NCBI GenBank assembly: GCA_039918235.1
Contig: JBDSHZ010000156.1
Span: forward strand, 1 to 15,929
DNA from: Pseudopedobacter sp039918235
GTDB taxonomy: Bacteria; Bacteroidota; Bacteroidia; Sphingobacteriales; Sphingobacteriaceae
Reading direction: 5' to 3'
Length of the DNA stretch: 15,929 nucleotides
The translations under genes were made by a program, and so were the position numbers. Below the pieces are notes generated by a model. That model worked only from the letters and a program-made list of their open reading frames with translations, made no database searches and was not told the DNA's origin. Shown in pieces: positions 14,003 through 15,929 of the stretch; position 1 is the first letter of the stretch; every line of letters starts with the position of its first letter.

Positions 14003-14738
14003 TATCTTTAGGGATACAGAAAGTATTTAAATGCCCTCTTCCCAAACTAAATTTCCCTTCGTGGTAAGCATAAAAATTATAGCCTAATGGTCTCAAAAAT
14101 GCTTCAATCTCATCATTAATTGACTCAATTAAAATAATCGGACTAAATTCTTCAATAGTTTTAATACCTCCTTTTAAAACTTCCAATTCAAATCCTTGAA
14201 CATCAATTTTAATAAAGTATGGATTGAGTTTTTGGTCATCCAAAGTTTCAACTTTACAGATCTGATGTTTAACTGTTAGAAGATTTTCTTTATAATTCCA
14301 CATTCTACCTTCCAACCAATCTGCTGCTTCTTCTCTCTTAAAAGAAGAAAGACCGTCAAACATCCAATTGCGGTAATAAGGAATATACAATGGGAATTCA
14401 GACTTTTCAGATCCTAAACCTACATTGTTTATTTTTACTCTTTTTTCATTACTGAATGCACTTTTTGCCTTATCAAAAACTAACTTATTAGGTTCAAACC
14501 CAATAATGTCGCAATCAAGATTCTTGGTCATCAAAAGCATAGACAATATTGCTTCCCCTCTATTTGTACCTATATCAACAATTATTTTATCCTTTGGAAA
14601 TTTCAATAATTTTAAGGCTGTAAAGTCAGGATCATGAGCTTTATTTCTCATTTTCCTATTTAAAAACTGTAAAGAATACCTGAGGTCCTGTAAAACTGGA
14701 AAGTATGTTTGAAAATTTCTTATTATATCTTTATTCAT
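13980..14738 (-). CDS. FkbM-family SAM-dependent methyltransferase
   Basis: The 252-residue protein carries the FkbM methyltransferase pattern: SAM-binding motif I VDIGTNRGE (54-62), the acidic strand-2 end GFEPN (80-84), NNVGLGSEKSEFPLYIP (104-120), and the family signature FIKIDVQGFELEVLKGG (175-191) followed by PIILIES (200-206). It is soluble, with no signal peptide. Known FkbM-type enzymes O-methylate diverse acceptors, including sugars, so it could methylate a glycan hydroxyl. Its substrate is not predictable. Unlike the other glycan genes it is transcribed alone, from a promoter region shared with the M14 gene, and converges on the S9 gene. The last codons form half of the bidirectional terminator stem. 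A perfect GTTCTA/TAGAAC inverted repeat lies 8 bases before its ATG. No Shine-Dalgarno sequence is seen. Confidence 0.88.
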   Translation of the reverse strand: MNKDIIRNFQTYFPVLQDLRYSLQFLNRKMRNKAHDPDFTALKLLKFPKDKIIVDIGTNRGEAILSMLLMTKNLDCDIIGFEPNKLVFDKAKSAFSNEKRVKINNVGLGSEKSEFPLYIPYYRNWMFDGLSSFKREEAADWLEGRMWNYKENLLTVKHQICKVETLDDQKLNPYFIKIDVQGFELEVLKGGIKTIEEFSPIILIESINDEIEAFLRPLGYNFYAYHEGKFSLGRGHLNTFCIPKDKMTALQL

Positions 14739-14826
14739 TATGATTAGTTCTACTAAATAGAACCTTTAAATATAGTATTTTTATATAAAAATTAATTTTT
14801 AACAAAAAAAGGTTTACCATTTCCAA
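14739..14826. promoter_or_regulatory. Divergent promoter region for the FkbM and M14 genes
   Basis: This 88-base, very AT-rich spacer lies between divergent starts, so at least one promoter should be here for each gene. On the minus strand TATATTTA matches the Bacteroidota -7 consensus in five of six fixed positions, but the only TTTG upstream is 28 bases away, too far. Plus-strand candidates are no better. A ribosome-site-like AAAGG lies about 14 bases before the M14 ATG. Confidence 0.45.
14747..14763. repeat. Perfect 6-bp inverted repeat in the FkbM leader
   Basis: GTTCTA (14747-14752) and TAGAAC (14758-14763) form a perfect inverted repeat with a 5-base spacer, 8 bases upstream of the FkbM start codon. 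It could be a small operator or a hairpin near the ribosome-binding region; a chance match in AT-rich DNA is also possible. Confidence 0.4.
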
Positions 14827-15929
14827 ATGGTTTTCATGAAAATAGGAATTGAAATTACAATGTTTAAAAACAGCCTAACTCATCAAAAATACCGCCTCAC
14901 ACAAATTACAGATAGATTATTTACTTTTCTTGAAGTAGATGAACTCATTAAAAAGTTTGAAGACTTAAATTGGAAAGATTTAGGAAATTCATTTGAAGGA
15001 AGACCCATTCGGATGGTTAAAATTGGAAACGGAGAAACCAAAGTGATGCTTTGGAGTCAGATGCATGGTGATGAACCTACCGCTACCGCTGCTATTTTTG
15101 ATTTACTCAACTTTTTCCAAAGCTCAGAAAGTTTAGCAGATGAAATCTTAAATAAGCTGAGTATTTATTTCATTCCTGTTGTTAACCCTGATGGATTAGC
15201 AGTTTTCACACGCAGAAATGCTCAAAAAATTGACATCAATAGAGATTTTTTAGCGTTACAATCACCGGAAGCTAACCTATTAAAAGCCACATTTAATAAA
15301 ATTAAGCCTGATTTTGCGTTTAATCTTCACGACCAGAGTAGTTTATACTGTACCCCTTCAAATAATCCAGTTGGTATTTCATTCCTCGCTCCTGCGGCAG
15401 ATAAAGCGCTTACTGTAACCTGGAACCGGGAACAAGCTATGAAGGTTATTGTGGAAATGAACCATACTTTGCAAAAATTAATACCGAATCAAACAGCAAG
15501 GTTTAAAGATGATTTTGAACCTCGGGCATTTGGAGATAATTTTCAGAAACACTGCCCAACCATCTTGATAGAATCTGGGTTTCTTAAAAATGACGAGGAG
15601 AAACAGTACATCAGAGCACTTAATTTTGAGGCAATCATCGTCGGATTACAATCAATTGCTTTAAAATCTTATCAGGAAATAGATTTGATGAATTACCTGA
15701 TGATACCAATTCAAAGCCAGGATTTGTTTCATTTAAAAATTAAAAATTGCATCCAAAAAGAAGAAGACAAAAATTACAAAGTAGATTTAGGCTTTGTTTA
15801 TGAAGAAAATTTTTACGCCGAAACCCGAACTCTTGAAAAAAAATTAATCTTAACTGATATTGGAGATTTAAGCGCTCAACATGCCTATGAAATTATAGAT
15901 GCCTCAGCGTTAGTTTTTTCAGGAAACCT
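14827..15929 (+). CDS. M14-family zinc carboxypeptidase (partial, 3' cut)
   Basis: An open frame runs from the ATG at 14827 to the window edge (367 codons, no stop). It shows the M14 metallocarboxypeptidase core: zinc ligands H80 and E83 in MHGDEPTA, the substrate-carboxylate-binding N138-R139 in DINRDF, the third zinc ligand H168 in NLHDQ, and catalytic E249 in LIESGF. FEGRPIRMVKIGNG (56-69) precedes the first zinc site as in relatives, and NPDGLAVFTRRN matches the conserved loop. No signal peptide is present, so the enzyme looks cytoplasmic, unlike secreted digestive forms. Alternative in-frame starts are the ATGs at 14836 and 14860; the last would leave the conserved region intact and has AGGA about 11 bases upstream. 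Likely role: removing C-terminal residues from peptides. It reads divergently from the FkbM gene. Confidence 0.9.
   Translation, partial: MVFMKIGIEITMFKNSLTHQKYRLTQITDRLFTFLEVDELIKKFEDLNWKDLGNSFEGRPIRMVKIGNGETKVMLWSQMHGDEPTATAAIFDLLNFFQSSESLADEILNKLSIYFIPVVNPDGLAVFTRRNAQKIDINRDFLALQSPEANLLKATFNKIKPDFAFNLHDQSSLYCTPSNNPVGISFLAPAADKALTVTWNREQAMKVIVEMNHTLQKLIPNQTARFKDDFEPRAFGDNFQKHCPTILIESGFLKNDEEKQYIRALNFEAIIVGLQSIALKSYQEIDLMNYLMIPIQSQDLFHLKIKNCIQKEEDKNYKVDLGFVYEENFYAETRTLEKKLILTDIGDLSAQHAYEIIDASALVFSGN

Noticed and set aside
14425..14637. Plus-strand frame of 70 codons opposite the FkbM gene
   Set aside because: Antisense to the SAM-binding region of a clear methyltransferase gene.

Overview
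The window is AT-rich and densely coded, with no insertion sequences, tRNA/rRNA genes or CRISPR arrays that I can see. Protein content and style (GT11 and GT8 transferases, a response-regulator phosphatase with STAS and ATPase partners, a long exported S9 peptidase, a signal-less M14 carboxypeptidase, weak Shine-Dalgarno use) point to a Bacteroidota bacterium, most likely a Pedobacter-like Sphingobacteriaceae member. That placement is an inference from protein character, not a database match.

Layout. Positions 1-199 hold the end of a plus-strand GT4 glycosyltransferase. Its stop codon touches, tail to tail, the stop codon of a minus-strand block of ten genes running from about 8537 down to 200. 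Read in transcription order, the block encodes: a small coiled-coil membrane protein; a receiver-PP2C phosphatase; a STAS protein; an RsbW-like ATPase; a GT8 glycosyltransferase; two GT2 glycosyltransferases; an unassigned, possibly GT-B, protein; a Wzx-type flippase; and a GT11 fucosyltransferase-like enzyme. Most junctions are 0-8 bases or overlap by one base (TAATG). The largest internal gap, 75 bases, lies between the ATPase and the GT8 gene. Divergent from this block, from 8600, a plus-strand group encodes a soluble GT2 (rhamnosyltransferase-like), a membrane GT2, a small exported protein of unknown function and a 940-residue exported S9 peptidase. A strong bidirectional hairpin terminator ends this group and the converging FkbM methyltransferase gene (13980-14738, minus). 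The window closes with the start of an M14 zinc carboxypeptidase (plus, cut by the window edge).

How the genes may work together. The glycosyltransferases and flippase look like part of a surface polysaccharide or glycan locus: cytoplasmic or membrane-associated enzymes assemble a lipid-linked oligosaccharide, a GT11 enzyme may add fucose, and the Wzx protein flips it. No polymerase, ligase, chain-length or export genes and no sugar-nucleotide synthesis genes are visible, so the locus must continue outside the window or use unlinked genes. The most noteworthy part is the four-gene partner-switching signalling module (membrane protein, receiver-PP2C, STAS, ATPase) directly upstream of, and co-oriented with, the glycosyltransferase genes. 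No sigma factor lies beside it. This suggests, by inference, that phosphorylation of the STAS protein controls glycan synthesis or export rather than, or as well as, a sigma factor.
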